Shown here: positions 62,943-64,000 of the stretch, in pieces | Layout of the letters: every line of letters starts with the position of its first letter | Position numbering within the stretch: position 1 is the first letter of the stretch | The notes under the pieces: generated by a model | Told to the model about the DNA's origin: nothing | What the model saw: the letters and a program-made list of their open reading frames with translations, nothing else | Databases searched by the model: none | Position numbers and translations under genes: made by a program | Source: Mycolicibacterium aurum | Lineage (GTDB): Bacteria > Actinomycetota > Actinomycetes > Mycobacteriales > Mycobacteriaceae | NCBI GenBank assembly: GCA_900078775.1 | Contig: LT549889.1 | Coordinates: forward strand, 186,001 to 250,000 | Direction: 5' to 3' | DNA length: 64,000 nt

Positions 62943-64000
62943 GTGGCATTCGATACCCCGGCGGGCGCGGGGCGGGCCGCCCGGCACATCCGGCTCACCT
63001 CGCACAGCGGCGGCGCCGATGCGCCGGTGATCCACTGGGGCGCGGCCACCGCGGCCGAACGGGGACCGGTGATCGGGACCACCGGCAGCCGGGAACACCG
63101 CAATGTCATCGGCACCCACAGCGGCTCCTACGGCGTGTACCGGGCGCTGGCGGTCGCCGCCGGGGCGCTGTCGCCGCAACACCGGGCCGATCTGACCGAC
63201 ACCGCCCCCACCGACGTCATCGGCCCGCACCCGCAGTGGCAGGACCCGGCCGCCATCGTCGGCCTCGACCCGTGGGGCGCCGCGGTGGCCGACGTCTTCG
63301 CCGCCGATCTCGAGTCCGGCCGCGATATCCGGCCGACCATCGCCGTCACCAAGGCGCACGTGATGTTGCCCGAGGTCGGCACCGCCCTGCAGCAGGGGCG
63401 GTTACGCCCCGACGGCAGGCTGCTGCTGGACAACGGGGCCGCGGTGGTGACCAAGGTGGCGGTCGAACCGGTCTGGCATCTGCCCGGGGTCGCGGCCCGG
63501 TTCGGGTGCACCGAGGCCGCGCTGCGCCGAGCGCTGTTCGAGGAGACCGGCGGGATGTACCCGGAATTGGTCACCCGCGGCGATCTGGAGGTGTTCCTGC
63601 CCCCGATCGGCGGTCAGACGGTCTACATCTTCGGCAACCCGCGAGATCTGGCCGACCCGGCAGTGGAACTGACCGCTCGGGTGCACGACGAGTGCAACGG
63701 CTCCGACGTCTTCGGCTCCGACATCTGCACCTGCCGGCCGTACCTGACCCACGCGATCGAGGAGTGCATCGCCGGCGCCCAGCGCGGCGGCGTCGGGCTG
63801 GTGGCGTACTCCCGCAAGGAGGGCCGCGCGCTCGGCGAGGTGACCAAGTTCCTGGTCTACAACGCGCGCAAGCGCCAGGCCGGGGGAGACACCGCCGACC
63901 AGTACTTCGCCCGCACCGAATGCGTTGCGGGCGTTCAGGATATGCGCTTCCAGGAACTGATGCCCGATGTGCTGCACTGGCTGGGCATCACCCGGATCCA
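62943..64000 (+). CDS. URC1-like GTP cyclohydrolase II family protein (3' end outside window)
   Basis: At least 352 residues, open to the window edge. After an N-terminal extension (about 1-245) comes the GTP cyclohydrolase II core: HDECNGSDVFGSDICTC with zinc ligands Cys251, Cys262 and Cys264, in the same spacing as E. coli RibA (C-x10-C-x-C), then YSRKEGRALGEVTKFLVYNA (20 residues). It departs from RibA (which has RQEGRGIGL and DTVEAN) and resembles the URC1 proteins of the uracil-catabolic pathway. There is no riboflavin gene beside it. GTG at 62943 with GAGGAGG seven bases upstream. Confidence 0.85.
   Translation, partial: MAFDTPAGAGRAARHIRLTSHSGGADAPVIHWGAATAAERGPVIGTTGSREHRNVIGTHSGSYGVYRALAVAAGALSPQHRADLTDTAPTDVIGPHPQWQDPAAIVGLDPWGAAVADVFAADLESGRDIRPTIAVTKAHVMLPEVGTALQQGRLRPDGRLLLDNGAAVVTKVAVEPVWHLPGVAARFGCTEAALRRALFEETGGMYPELVTRGDLEVFLPPIGGQTVYIFGNPRDLADPAVELTARVHDECNGSDVFGSDICTCRPYLTHAIEECIAGAQRGGVGLVAYSRKEGRALGEVTKFLVYNARKRQAGGDTADQYFARTECVAGVQDMRFQELMPDVLHWLGITRI

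Overview
The window is high-GC actinobacterial DNA and almost certainly comes from a rapidly growing Mycobacterium (Mycolicibacterium). The strongest evidence is a block syntenic with M. tuberculosis Rv3436c-Rv3400: glmS, nnr, gadB, alr, tsaE-tsaB-rimI-tsaD, groES-groEL1 (His-rich tail), whiB3, the sigD-rsdA cluster, guaB2-guaB3, choD, a GH65 phosphorylase and a beta-phosphoglucomutase. GTG starts, ATGA/GTGA stop-start overlaps, a mycobacterial SOS box and a CIRCE element agree with this. I saw no rRNA, tRNA, CRISPR array or classical insertion sequence.

Region 1 (1-11.1 kb) is a catabolic gene set: a class-3 aldehyde dehydrogenase and a carotenoid-cleavage-type oxygenase, then a promoter with an AT-rich palindromic operator, then ten tightly packed genes. 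These encode 2-oxoacid/acetoin dehydrogenase E1 alpha and beta, an acyl-CoA synthetase, two acyl-CoA dehydrogenases, a [2Fe-2S] ferredoxin, a DUF35 zinc-ribbon protein, a lipid-transfer-type thiolase, a [3Fe-4S] ferredoxin and a free-standing 76-residue lipoyl domain. There is no E2 acyltransferase and no E3. The set looks like steroid or terpenoid side-chain degradation joined to a stripped-down lipoyl-dependent E1, and is the best candidate here for an undescribed pathway.

Region 2 (11.1-22.7 kb) mixes core and accessory genes: an alpha/beta hydrolase-like protein lacking its nucleophile, a membrane protein, glmS, a cyanate module (PAS-AraC regulator, cyanase, FNT channel), a 13E12-type DUF222/HNH gene with an SOS box over its start codon, and a mannitol-type PTS with DeoR regulator and a divergent zinc alcohol dehydrogenase. 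Region 3 (22.7-31.3 kb) is housekeeping: nnr, gadB, alr and the t6A cluster, in which tsaE carries an apparent one-base deletion.

Region 4 (31.3-38.3 kb) is an accessory B12-dependent diol/glycerol dehydratase locus (fused large-medium subunit, small subunit, reactivase) divergent from an APC permease and a PucR-type regulator, without microcompartment shell genes. It ends directly at the CIRCE element of groES. Region 5 (38.5-48 kb) holds groES, groEL1, a cluster of exported hydrolases (two with reading-frame breaks), small exported proteins and whiB3; it contains a perfect CRP-type site and a 13-bp perfect dyad.

Region 6 (48-54.5 kb) is the sigD cluster and guanine synthesis; the anti-sigma factor RsdA has a long Thr/Pro-rich extracytoplasmic tail. 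Region 7 (54.5-64 kb) has choD, the GH65/beta-phosphoglucomutase pair, a 1056-residue cyclase-ATPase with a degenerate cyclase domain, and the start of a URC1-like GTP cyclohydrolase II gene cut off by the window edge. All frame breaks found (tsaE, the acidic exported protein, the serine hydrolase) sit in short G/C runs, so base-calling error is a serious alternative to real decay.
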